In this document: piece by piece, positions 46,860 through 57,005 of the stretch
Layout: each line of letters opens with the position of its first letter
Position numbering within the stretch: position 1 is the first letter of the stretch
DNA from: Apricaphanius iberus
Taxonomy: Eukaryota > Chordata > Actinopteri > Cyprinodontiformes > Aphaniidae
NCBI GenBank assembly: GCA_028564705.1
Contig: JAPXFQ010002151.1
Span: 124,001-188,000 of the forward strand
Length of the DNA: 64,000 nucleotides
Reading direction: 5' to 3'
Program-made: the position numbers and the translations under genes
The notes under the pieces: generated by a model
Seen by the model: the letters and a program-made list of their open reading frames with translations, nothing else
Told to the model about the DNA's origin: nothing
Databases searched by the model: none

Positions 46860-49800
46860 AAAAATTTGAAACTACAAAAAAAACTGTATTGGTCAGATTT
46901 TTCCCTGTTTTTTTTGGGTTGTCTTTCCGCTACCATAACCTAGCTGGAAACCATGGAGTCATCCAGAATTTATGTAATGTTAGAAGGTCCTCTTAGGACA
47001 GTTGGACCCTTATTTCAAGTTAACTTTATTTTATCTAATTTATGGCAAGTGTGAACTTAATAATGTCATAGAACAAGAAGGTGGTAGAAAAAAACTCTGT
47101 AATCTCTATTTTTTATCTCAAAACCCTGGAAATTGGAGAGGAATCTGTATGCTTCTAAAAGCCAAAGTATATATTTCTTGTTAGATTTTACTTTTCTTTT
47201 ATTTGTACTTTACTGGTTTATCATGCTGTTTTTAGGTATTAACCTGTGATATCAATAAATATTTAAACTATTGCAATATTTATGTAACATAGCTTTGGTA
47301 CATATTATGGATGATATTTTGCTTCTTCTACTGTGTTATATAATAATTAACCTTTAACATAGCATCTGAAAAAAAAGTTTCTTTATCAAACATCTTTTTT
47401 TCTTTTTTTTATACCCTTGTCTCAGTGAAACAAAAAAACTAACGTGGGTAGATCACATCAGAATTAATGGTTTTACAAAGTGTGAATTTTACATGTAATG
47501 TTATGAATAAAGATGTAAAAGTATTTTGTCCTCATGTCTTCTTGTCTTGCATTTACATTAGATAACACAAAAGCTATGATACAAATGCAGTCATTGCTCT
47601 CTGTTGGTAGCTCTAAAAGCAACAGCTGACATGGCTGTCACGGAATAAACGCCCATCTCTTCAACCAGGACGAGACTGATGTCCTTCAGGCATTAATGCA
47701 CATCTTGAATTGTCTTGTTATTGAAAGTGTGCTATATACATAAATTGCCCTCCAGCATGTTGGTCAGCACGGAGGAACAGTGCGCGCAAAGGAGTTTGCA
47801 TCACTCAAACCTGCCAACCCCTCTTTTCAAAAAGGCAAGCACACTTTCAACACAAGGCAATTCAAGGCGCTTTACATTATTACAAAGATGTGAAAATTAA
47901 AACAAAGAAACACTGAGAGAAAAGAAACAAACATTTATAAAAGAAACAAAGACAACATTCAGAATTCGAATAAAAAGAAAACATTTATGAAAAATTATGA
48001 AAATTTCAATCGATAACTCATAGGCAAATCTAAATAAGTACGTTTTTATTTTAGATTTATACAAAACATTATATAGTATTTAACAATCAAAGTTTATCTT
48101 CTCTGGCATGTCCTCTTGAGTGTTTTTTTTTTTTTTTACTTCTAGAAAACAGGTCCATGTCAGTCCAAAAGCAAGGCATGAAGCAGTCCCCCAAGGCCGG
48201 GACGTCCACTGGATATCTTGCTGCGCTGATGTCTGTCCCCCTCTGATCTGACACATATGCAAGGAAAACATGCTTGTTCTCTTTAAATTGGCCTACTGTC
48301 CTGGATGTTGTTCACACTAAGAGAGTGAATAATTTGTCAGATAGGCCCACTAATAAAATCAAATATTCCCACCAAAGGGTGCATTACAGCAAGATGACAC
48401 AACTACATTGGACCGTTCTTTGAAGCATGCACATCCTAAATCATAATTTTCTTCCCGGGTAGATTAGCCATAGACAAACCCAAATCATTTTTGGTCAGTC
48501 ATTTATTAACACCGCTGCTTAAATGCTCCAGTACACCCAGTTCAAAGTATTGCATCACTTCTTGCCATCATGCCATCAAGTCAGGTCTGTGGCAGCTGGG
48601 AAACACCAAAACCTTGTAGGACTATGGGCCCTTAAGACCAGTTGGAAATACTGCAATAGGTTATTTGACTACAACTATGTTGAATAGGTTGAACGATGGT
48701 CAATGATGCACCCAGACAAGACTGTGAGTTGTAGTGAGAACAGGAAGCAGGCGGAAGGAAACCTTGGGAGGTAGAATGTGCAATACAGAGAAGAAGAGAG
48801 ATCATTAGAAAAGCAGGTTAAAAAAAATGTGAATGGGAGTGAGGCAGAAGGAGTAGTGAAGCTGAATGGGGGTGGATGCACTGAAGGTAGCTATCCAAAG
48901 CAACAATCAGGGTATAAGAAAAGTGAAGAGTACAAAAAGGGTGGAGTGGATAAAGGCGAGTATCATGTGTAGTTTGTGATGAATAGATGGCTGCAAGAGT
49001 GAAAGAGATGGTTTAGAAGTTTGGATTTACAAAAGGTGTGACATACGGTTTGGAGATAGTGGAATAAATGAAATACATTATAAATGGAGTTGATTTACAT
49101 TGTGAGGGAGCACAAAAGAGAGGGTTAGGATAGGAATGAGTATTCGGAATCAGCTGTATTCAGAAGTTACTAAAGTGGAGCTAGTTCTTTAAGGAAGACC
49201 ACAAAGCAGAACATTAAAATTATCTATTTTATAAATTATAAAATCATGAACTCAAGACTTTGGTTGGACTGGTAGAGCAACGGTCACAGCTTAGCAAATA
49301 TTCCTTAGATGTAAAAATGTGGTTTTTGTAACAATGTTATTTGTGAATCTTAAATTTAGATAAAATATGTTAAGCTTTTTCACCTGATCTAAAAACAATC
49401 ATTGCCGGTGTTTGAAGCTGCCCTCAGAGTTTCTTGTGCTAAATACCTGTGCCAAGAACTTAAAACTTCATTTTTGTCCTGATTGTTTCATTGTTTGTTA
49501 CAAGTTATATTGAGTAGCTAACATATCTGAGGTCACAACATTGTGGCTTATAATGGCAGAGAAGCATAGTGGTTGCCATGGTGTGATGGTGGATCAGTGA
49601 GTAAATATGTAAGTCGTCTGGCATCAGAATGTTGTAGGTTCCAACCTCTTTCTCTCACATGTCAATACCAGAGTCAAAAATGTACTCCAAAAGTAGCAGT
49701 ACTTTGTTTTAGTTTAGGAAAAGTACAAAGCAGTGATCTGAAAAAATAACTAAAGTAAGCATAAAAAAGTAGGTATTTTGTAAAAAGGGTACTGAAGTAT

Positions 49801-50100
49801 TTTGAGTAGGCTACTTGAGTATTTGTTTTGATATTTTAACTTAGACTTTAAAATTTATAACTAATGGAATTGGAGAAACTAAAAAGTTATGTGCAAATTG
49901 TCAAGATATAAATAAACAGATAGGCGAGATATTGTAAAACAGAAAATTTGACAGATTTTCCAAATATGGTTTTTTTTAAGGTAAAACTGATGAAACCAGT
50001 ACTTGTGGTAATGTTCAGCATATATGTGAGCTTAGGGTAAGGTTAACCCCCAATGGACCTCCCAATGGCACAACAGCCTCAGCAAGTAGAAAATAACGTT
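46860..50100. other. Intergenic with scattered repeat tails
   Basis: No gene recognised. 47,690-47,740 (GAAAGTGTGCTATATACATA) resembles a LINE tail. 47,835-48,060 (GGCAATTCAAGGCGCTTTAC plus an A-rich body) is the antisense of a fish LINE-like repeat related to 50,105-50,400. 49,660-49,850 resembles an unclassified GTACT/AGTACT-rich repeat. T12-rich tract at 48,123-48,137. Confidence 0.4.
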
Positions 50101-50104
50101 AGGC

Positions 50105-50400
50105 AAGTTAATGCAGGGCAATTTTATTTGTATAGCATACTTTCAACGCATGGCAATTCAAGGTGCTTTACTTGATTTGGCGAGAAAAACAATAAAATAC
50201 AACATTATAGACTCGAAACAGATGACATTAAAACATATGACATTCAAGCTTAATCTTTTACCCAAAGGCAACTCTAAAAAAAACATGAGGTTTTAACTTT
50301 TTTAAAACAGCTCGGTGTTTCAGCAACTTTGCATTCGTCAGGAGCTTAGGTTCAGACAGGAGGTTCTGATAATAGGAATTTTCCATTCGAAGCTCAACCA
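50105..50400 (-). repeat. LINE-tail-like repeat, antisense
   Basis: GGGCAATTTTATTTGTATAG, GGCAATTCAAGGTGCTTTAC and a downstream AGCTTAGGTTCAGACAGGAG block follow the order of a common fish repeat in antisense. Related to 47,835-48,060. Confidence 0.5.
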
Positions 50401-50767
50401 CCACAGGTGAAGAGCGGACAGGTGTTTGAACAGATGTAAAATAAAGTGCTCTTAATTTCAGTGTCCTTATAATGAAACAATCACAATCTCATTTTATTGA
50501 GCTTGTTCCAACGAAAGTTGATGCAGAACTGTAGGAAACTGCTGTATGAACTGTATGAAAGTTCCATTCCATAATCGAAGTTATTCCAATACATCTTTCC
50601 AATATACTGCATGATCACTTGCAGTATATTGTCTATTATTGACTTGTAAAACACGGTACAAAAACTGTGTGCCTCTGTCCCATCTCGTCACACATGAGCC
50701 CAATAGAGACTGGGATTAAATGGGTGAGGAAACAGTGACAGCGAGCATCTTTACTCCTCCTTGTGTT

Positions 50768-50775
50768 CACTAGAT
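50768..50775. repeat. hAT target-site duplication, left
   Basis: CACTAGAT, repeated exactly at 53,695-53,702. Eight bases is the standard duplication length for hAT transposons. Confidence 0.88.
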
Positions 50776-50904
50776 CAGTGTTTCTCAAACTTTTTAGACT
50801 GTGTACCACCTGAGGGAATATTGAGCTCTCCAAGTACCACTATCATGACCAACCTGAATTTACAGTAGAGAAAGCTTAAGCTTTTACTCCTAATAAGGAT
50901 GACT

Positions 50905-51003
50905 TATTTTGTATGACTGTACTGCAATGGCTTTTCTTGTAAAGTGCCTTGAGATGACATCCGTTATAAAATGGTGCTTTATAAATAAACTCAATTGAAT
51001 TGA
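50905..51003 (+). repeat. L2 LINE 3'-tail fragment nested in the hAT element
   Basis: CTTTTCTTGTAAAGTGCC, then TTGAGATGACATCCG and TTTATAAATAAACTCAATTG followed by GAATT units: the extreme 3' end of an L2, about 100 bp, lying between the hAT terminus and the transposase. Confidence 0.8.
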
Positions 51004-51481
51004 AGCTGAATTTATTGGTATTGTTGCCATCCACAGCAACATTGCACAAAAAAGTAGCATTAGAACAGGTACTTAAACTCATCCTAACATGGTTCAACCT
51101 CCCCTTACCTCTCATACACACAGCAAATGAGAACATTAAGAATAGCAGCTGTATTTCACACAGACGCACACTCACCCACCCACACACCCACCCACACACG
51201 CACAGCAGACAGTATGCTGACAGAACCCGAACTGTTCAGTTTCTTCCAGAAATATTTTTCTAATATAGGTCACACATAACCCAAATACCAAACTGATTTT
51301 TAAATCAACAAAGATATGAAACTCATACAGATTACAAGAGTAAATCTCAATCTATAACAAGAATGAACATTTTAACTAAAACGTGAGTGCCTTATATTGT
51401 AGTGAACAACCCAAGAATACTTTTCATCACTACTGAAACTACTGATAATGTGGGGCCAAAAACACACCTGTCTGAAAATTA

Positions 51482-53506
51482 TTAGGAAATTATTAGAAAA
51501 TTATTTGTCTTAATGACAGCAAGTGAAGAGAAGCCTTTCTCGCACAGATATGTTGTCACAAAAGGAAGGAGAACGCGCACAGCCTTATCCGAGAGCGCTG
51601 GGTATTCCCTGCGTTGTTGTATCCAAAAGTCCAACAGTGACAGTTTTTTGAAACCAGTCTTCAACATTTCATCACAAGAAAGTTCTATTAAACTCTCCTG
51701 CTCGCATACAGTAAAATCCTGGGGCATTTCAGAGGTTTCGATGCTGAATGGATTTCTTATCCAGTTGTTCACTTCGGGCGTCTTTGGGAAGTATTCCCTG
51801 AACTGTTGTCTGAGGGATAAAAGGTGCGCACCAATGTTGTCCCGGATCCTGTAATCAAGTTGCAGGTTTTGTTCGGAAAGAAAACTCTCCAAAGCAGGGA
51901 AAGCGGAAACATCACCTGCCATGACTTTGTTTTCAAACAGCTCCATCTTTTTCAGTAAAGCGCTGACTTTGTCCTGCACGTCAAAAATGTTGACATAGAG
52001 TCCCTGTAGTCCCAAATTCAGTTCGTTCAGACGAGAAAAAATATCTGACAAGTAGGCCAGTTGAATAAGCCATGCAGTATCCTCAAAAACGTCTGACATG
52101 AGAAAATGTTTATCCTGTAAGAACACCTGTACCTCTTTATGCAACTCAAACAGCCGTGAAAGCACTTTACCTCTTGATAACCATCTGACTTCTGTATGAA
52201 GCAGTAGCTGGACATGCTCGCTGCCCATCTCATCACAAAGCACGTGAAACAGTCGCGAATGCATCGGTCGGGCCTTAATAAAGTTAACAGTTTTTACAGC
52301 CGAGTCAAGCACTGACTTCAGCTCATCGGGCATCTTCTTCACAGCAAGTGCCTGCCGATGGATGCTGCAGTGTGTCCATCGCATTTCAGGAGCCACTTCC
52401 CGAATCCGGGCTGCTACTCCACTGTGCCGCCCTGTCATCGCCCTGGCTCCATCGGTGCAGACACCAACACACTTTTTCCAATCGAGTGCGTTCTCTTGCA
52501 TGAAGGAGTTGAGCAGCTGAAATATATGCTCGGCTGTAGATCTAGTCTCAAGTTGTTGGCAGAACAGGAAATCCTCCTTAGCTTCCCCATTGCACACATA
52601 TCTGACGTACACAAGCAAATTAGCCAAATCTGCAACATCGGTCGTCTCATCTAGTTGGAGGGAATAATACAGACTTCCTCTGATTTGCTGAATTAGTGTC
52701 TTTTTAACGCTGTCAGCCATGATTAGTATTCTCCGTGACACAGTGTCGTTTGACAGCGGCACCAAGTTTAACAGTTTAGCAGCTTTCTCTCCGCACATGA
52801 TGTGTGTCATTTCTTTGGCTAATGGCAGACACAGTTGCTCGCCTATTGTGTGTGGTTTTCCTGCTTTTGCTATGCGGAGGCTGGCACGGTATGACGCCTC
52901 CTGTGCTTTTGCCGTGGTTGTAACACTAGACTGCATTGTGGACTTGGACTGCTTCAGCTCTTCTCGCTTTCTTAGAAAAAAATCCAACGGTTTATCCTTC
53001 AGCTCTGTGTGTTTGGTTAAAAGGTGCCTTTTGAGGTGCGCTGGTTTCATGGATTCATTGCTGAGGACTTCACCACATACCACACACTGGGGCCTCGGCT
53101 CTTTGTCAGTCCCGCGCCAACTAAATCCAAATTTGAGGTAGCTGAAGTCATATTTCCTGACTGGTTTGCGCCGCTTGGTGCTCGTAGATGCTGTGGAAAC
53201 TTGACTGGCATCGCTCAAGTAGCCGCTAGCACTTGTACTCGGTTCCCCGTCATAGTCCTCTTCATTTTCACGGCAGCTGCCTGAAACATCATCCTGCTGA
53301 ACAGCAGTTCTCTCCGTAATAGCTCCTGTTTGAAACCATGAGTGAAGTGTTCTTAAACCGCTCACCTTCCGTCTTAACATTTTATCCCTGCTCATCTTTT
53401 CAAACTGTTCAACTCCTAACCAGTCATGTCGCCACATAGCACGTTGTGTACGTAATCTCTGCAATGTAGCAAATTTACATTGAAACAAAAGGCAAAGGGA
53501 AGACAA
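51482..53506 (-). CDS. hAT transposase with BED zinc finger (ZBED5/FAM200/SCAND3-like)
   Basis: 674 codons. Ser/Thr-rich N-terminus, then a BED-type zinc finger with CVVCGE at 141-146 and H162/H166. The RNase-H-like catalytic domain shows candidate acidic residues D286 (LQLDETTD), D352 (CTDGARAMTG) and E439 (HTEVRW), plus HCSIH at 379-383. The C-terminal hAT dimerisation region shows LPFVTTYLCEKGFSSLAVIKT. The frame then ends NNFLIIS, whereas relatives run about 30 residues further, so the C-terminus seems clipped or frameshifted. The native start is probably M38 (MSRDKMLRRK) rather than M1. Such proteins cut and paste DNA in the nucleus. Activity is uncertain because of the C-terminal loss. 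Confidence 0.9.
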   Translation of the reverse strand: MSSLCLLFQCKFATLQRLRTQRAMWRHDWLGVEQFEKMSRDKMLRRKVSGLRTLHSWFQTGAITERTAVQQDDVSGSCRENEEDYDGEPSTSASGYLSDASQVSTASTSTKRRKPVRKYDFSYLKFGFSWRGTDKEPRPQCVVCGEVLSNESMKPAHLKRHLLTKHTELKDKPLDFFLRKREELKQSKSTMQSSVTTTAKAQEASYRASLRIAKAGKPHTIGEQLCLPLAKEMTHIMCGEKAAKLLNLVPLSNDTVSRRILIMADSVKKTLIQQIRGSLYYSLQLDETTDVADLANLLVYVRYVCNGEAKEDFLFCQQLETRSTAEHIFQLLNSFMQENALDWKKCVGVCTDGARAMTGRHSGVAARIREVAPEMRWTHCSIHRQALAVKKMPDELKSVLDSAVKTVNFIKARPMHSRLFHVLCDEMGSEHVQLLLHTEVRWLSRGKVLSRLFELHKEVQVFLQDKHFLMSDVFEDTAWLIQLAYLSDIFSRLNELNLGLQGLYVNIFDVQDKVSALLKKMELFENKVMAGDVSAFPALESFLSEQNLQLDYRIRDNIGAHLLSLRQQFREYFPKTPEVNNWIRNPFSIETSEMPQDFTVCEQESLIELSCDEMLKTGFKKLSLLDFWIQQRREYPALSDKAVRVLLPFVTTYLCEKGFSSLAVIKTNNFLIIS

Positions 53507-53694
53507 TTCTTAGGCTATTTTAAATATATATTTAATATACTTTAGGTATTCTTATTCAAAGTTTTGTACTAATTTGATTGAATTTTACATTTTTAAATTA
53601 TTTTATTTTGTAAATGTATGACTTTCCTCCAAGTACCCCTGGGGTGAGCTCACGTACCACTGGTGGTACGCGTACCACAGTTTGAGAATGACTG

Positions 53695-53702
53695 CACTAG
53701 AT
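53695..53702. repeat. hAT target-site duplication, right
   Basis: CACTAGAT, identical to 50,768-50,775. Confidence 0.88.
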
Positions 53703-53739
53703 TAAATGACATCAAAAAAACAACGAACATAGAGTGGCT

Positions 53740-53900
53740 CCCACAAATAGTGTTGTCTTGGGCATCTTAAATTAAAAATGTAATTAGTTATAGTTATAAA
53801 TTACTTTTCCAAAAAAGTAATTGAGTTAGTAACTCAGTTAGTACACTGTAAAAGTAATTAGTTACTCATAAAGGTAACTGTGGCGTTATTTTTATGTTCT
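53740..53900. repeat. TAACTCAGTTA-type interspersed repeat, left part
   Basis: It contains AATTAGTTATAGTTATAAAT, AGTAACTCAGTTAG and AAAGGTAACTGTGGCGTTA, blocks of an abundant fish repeat. Its likely right end, ACACCGTTACTCCCAACACT, lies at 56,425-56,444 after an inserted L2 fragment, so one element may span 53.74-56.45 kb. Confidence 0.5.
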
Positions 53901-54293
53901 ATAAAGCAGTTACGTTTTATAAGATCAGTAGCATTTTTACTACTGAATGACCAATTAAATAAACACCATATGCAGTATTTTAGAACATTTGGTATTTGAA
54001 CTTGACCCAATAAGATAAGCTGTATGCAGAAAAATAAAAAATATACAAAAAGTAAATTATAATACATTTTCAAACACTTTCATTAAAGTGCAAAATTGAG
54101 GCATACAAATTTCAGTAAAAAGAAACAAAGGAAAATCTGTTAAACTTTTCAAATCTATGCATCTGTATTATTTCACATTAAATAGAGCACTATGTAATTG
54201 TCTGTAGTAAGAGATTTGTAAGACTGATATTACATATGTTAATTTTAAAAATACTAATAATTGTGTTATTTTGTTAGTAGATCTCACAGGTAT

Positions 54294-54412
54294 TTTCTGG
54301 GATGCATGGGGATTTTTCGAAAACCAAATCTTAATCAAAACCACTGCCTTCAGGACAATGGCGCCATCAAGGGGTGGCCGTGATAAATTTTAGTAGCATC
54401 AGTTGTGAATTT
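54294..54412. repeat. Direct repeat, copy 1 (partner 56,605-56,765)
   Basis: TGCATGGGGATTTTTCGAAA..., ...GGCGCCATCAAGGGGTGGCC and TGATAAATTTTAGTAGCATC match the partner almost base for base. Compared with the partner, 37 bp are missing between two GGCC tetranucleotides. Confidence 0.85.
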
Positions 54413-54649
54413 CATTCCTAATACACAGCCAGGCAGGTAAACTGCGCTAGACCTTCGATTACACGCAGTAGCCAGCTCTCTCCCCTGCCCCTCCCTCTCT
54501 GCCGCTTTTGCGCTCCTAGACAGCTAACAGCTCAGCGTGTACCTATGAATTTCATCCCTAACGCACAGCTGGGCAGGTAAGCTTCTCCAGACCCTCAAGC
54601 GCAGCCAGCTCTCTTCTCTATGGAAAGCCGTTTTGGACGGCTTTCCATA
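54404..54649. repeat. Imperfect tandem duplication followed by a 13-bp hairpin
   Basis: A ~80-bp unit (TGAATTTCATTCCTAA, ACACAGCCAGGCAGGTAA, GCCAGCTCTCT) at 54,404-54,484 recurs at 54,544-54,618. Directly after it lies an inverted repeat TATGGAAAGCCGT/ACGGCTTTCCATA (54,619-54,631 and 54,637-54,649). GC-rich relative to surroundings. Confidence 0.7.
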
Positions 54650-55552
54650 CTTCTCCGCCAGCAGCGCACCTCCCTCCCTGCTTCCCCCCAGATGTTTTTG
54701 CGAAGCTCAAACATCAGCTTAGCGCAAAAGTTAAGAGATAAGAAAGCAGACAAAAAAGGCTACGGGTAAGTAGTTGAGTCGAAAATATTCTTTTGTAAAA
54801 GAAGATTGGGAAATGTGTCGTGACGTGCTAGATGGTTACAGTATATTGTTACAGCAGTTTTTTGATGTGTTTATGACACGTTTTCACACAGATAGAGCAT
54901 CACTGAAATACAAATAATGACATAATCACTTAAAGCTTTGTGATTGATTTTGTTTAGTAGTTGAGTTTTATTAGTCTGAATGCAGATAAACATAGGCTAT
55001 TATTACACCTATAATCGTTAATTATAAGAGGGGCTTATTATTAATATTATTCCATCAGAATAATTGATTTTGCCTCTCTCAGCCTCCTTCAATTCTGATT
55101 ACGATAAATTAGTGAATAGGGAGTTTATTAAAGTTGTTGGTATCTACTTTATTACCAGTAACTGTTTTGTTTACAATAAATGTACACCTTGTGCAGAGCT
55201 GGCCCAAAGTCTTATGGGGCCTTAAGCAGACTTTGACTCAAGGGCGCCCCCTTTCTGTTAAGACCACTACCACAATAACAGCATTTCTTTAAAGAGTTGG
55301 TCTAATCTGGAAAAGTAAGCAGTCTATTCGGGTGATCCAAAAATCAATCAGAGGTATTTATTAATATTATTTGAAGAATCTGAAGGTCAGACAAAATAGA
55401 AAGTAATATTAAAATGTTACTTTACATTTTGTTTGAATTTAATTCAAATATTTAAATGTAATCAAAAAGTTGTTCTAAATCAATTGGTAGAGTATATACA
55501 TTTTTATTGGTTTAAAAGTCTTTAATTTAAATATTTTTGCACCATTTTAAAA

Positions 55553-56378
55553 ATAAAATGCCCTTAATAATTAAGCTCCATCGTAGGTCAGAGATCAGAT
55601 TGTTCCATATGTTCCTAACAGAGCACTTCGTTCTCAGAATGCAGGTCTTTTGGTAGTTCCTAGGATTTCTAAAAGTAGAATGGGAGGCAGATCTTTTAGT
55701 TATCAGGCTCCTGTCCTGTGGAACCAGCTCCCAGTTTCAGTTCGTAAGGCAGATACTCTGTTTTTAAGACTAGACTTAAAACCTTCCTTTTCGATAAAGC
55801 TTATAGTTAGTGGCTTAGGTTATCCTGAGCTATTTTTTTTTAGTTATGCTTCTCTATGTTTAGACTGTTGGAGGACAGACTGACCACTTTTCTTCTCTCT
55901 TCTACTTTTTTCTCCTTCCACTCTCCAGATATATTTTTTCTGCTGCTATTGCGATTGTTAAACCAGTTTTCGCTCCACATGCTCTGGTACTCTGCTCAAC
56001 TATAAAGCCCCCTGCTGGATGGGGAACATCGGTCCAGATGATGCTCAAAGTGACCGGGCATCCTCCATGATGTCTCTTCTCCGTCTTCTCAGACCCCCAG
56101 ATGGTCGTGGCAGATAACCGCTTGTACTGAGCCAGGTTCTGCCGGAGGTTTCTTCCTGTTAAAGGGGAGTTTTTCCTCTCCACTGTCGCTACATGCTTGC
56201 TCAGTATAAGGGATTGCTGAGAAATAGCTGTGGTTGGAGTCTACATGATCCGGGCACAACCTCACGTTGATGACTCATCACAATCTGCTGGTATTCCTTA
56301 CATAGAAAACTTTTAACTGATTGGAAGGTTTGTTTAAATTCTTGGCGCTATATAAATAAAAGTGAATTGATTTGAATT
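55553..56378 (+). mobile_element. L2 LINE, strongly 5'-truncated
   Basis: The last ~90 codons of ORF2 are visible with a frameshift (VPRISKSRMGGRSFSYQAPV, then NQLPVSVRKADTL). The 3' region with TTCTGCCGGAGGTTTCTTCC follows, and the end GGCGCTATATAAATAAAAGT plus GAATT-like units. Inserted in the repeat spanning 53.7-56.45 kb. Confidence 0.85.
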
Positions 56379-56604
56379 ACTCCATTACCTTAAAAAGAAC
56401 ACAGTAACGCTGTTATACTTAAACACCGTTACTCCCAACACTGGTGGTCTGGGTGGTTGATAGATCAACATAGTTCATCATTTGATGATTAATAAATTAG
56501 TAAAAGTATTTTTGATGTAAATTCTCTGAGCTAGGCTACAGAGAGCTAAAATGATGAAGCCTGTGTATAAACAAGAGATCTCAGTTTTAACATAAACTGT
56601 AGCC

Positions 56605-56765
56605 TTTCTGGGTGCATGGGGATTTATCGAAAACCAAATCTTAATCAAAACCATCGCCTTCAGGACAATGGCGCCATCAAGGGGTGGCCATGGACACCCC
56701 TTGATGGGGTGAATTTATCACCGGCCGTGATAAATTTTAGTAGCATCAGTTATGAATTTCATAGT
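56605..56765. repeat. Direct repeat, copy 2 (partner 54,294-54,412)
   Basis: Same sequence as copy 1 plus 37 bp that form an imperfect palindrome with the preceding bases (AAGGGGTGGCC-ATGG-ACACCCCTT). Confidence 0.85.
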
Positions 56766-57005
56766 CATTAAGCCAGGATGGTATTTTGGGCTAAAACAAG
56801 CATTCAGTTTCATTCACTAAAGTTATTTGATGTGGGTAAAATAGTCAGAAACCACTCAAGTACGAGTAGCGATACTTCATAAAAATATTACTCAATTAAA
56901 AATAAAAAGAACAGTCTGGTAAAAATACTCTGTTTTTTCCCCTTTGTTTCATCAAGTCGCCAAAGTAAATGTAACTAACTAAAGGTTACTAACCATCTCT
57001 GCCTA

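Larger units (their letters stand above)
50776..53694 (-). mobile_element. hAT transposon, Buster/ZBED type, with intact ends
   Basis: 2,919 bp bounded by the 8-bp duplication CACTAGAT. Termini are CAGTGTTTCTCAAAC on the left and, reverse complemented, CAGTCATTCTCAAAC on the right, the style of Charlie/Buster hAT ends. It carries one long minus-strand transposase frame. A truncated L2 tail sits inside near the left end (50,905-51,003). The perfect duplication and the open 674-codon frame suggest recent insertion. Confidence 0.92.

Noticed and set aside
52719..53141. 140-codon plus-strand frame
   Set aside because: It is antisense to the hAT transposase and mirrors its codon pattern; no independent features.
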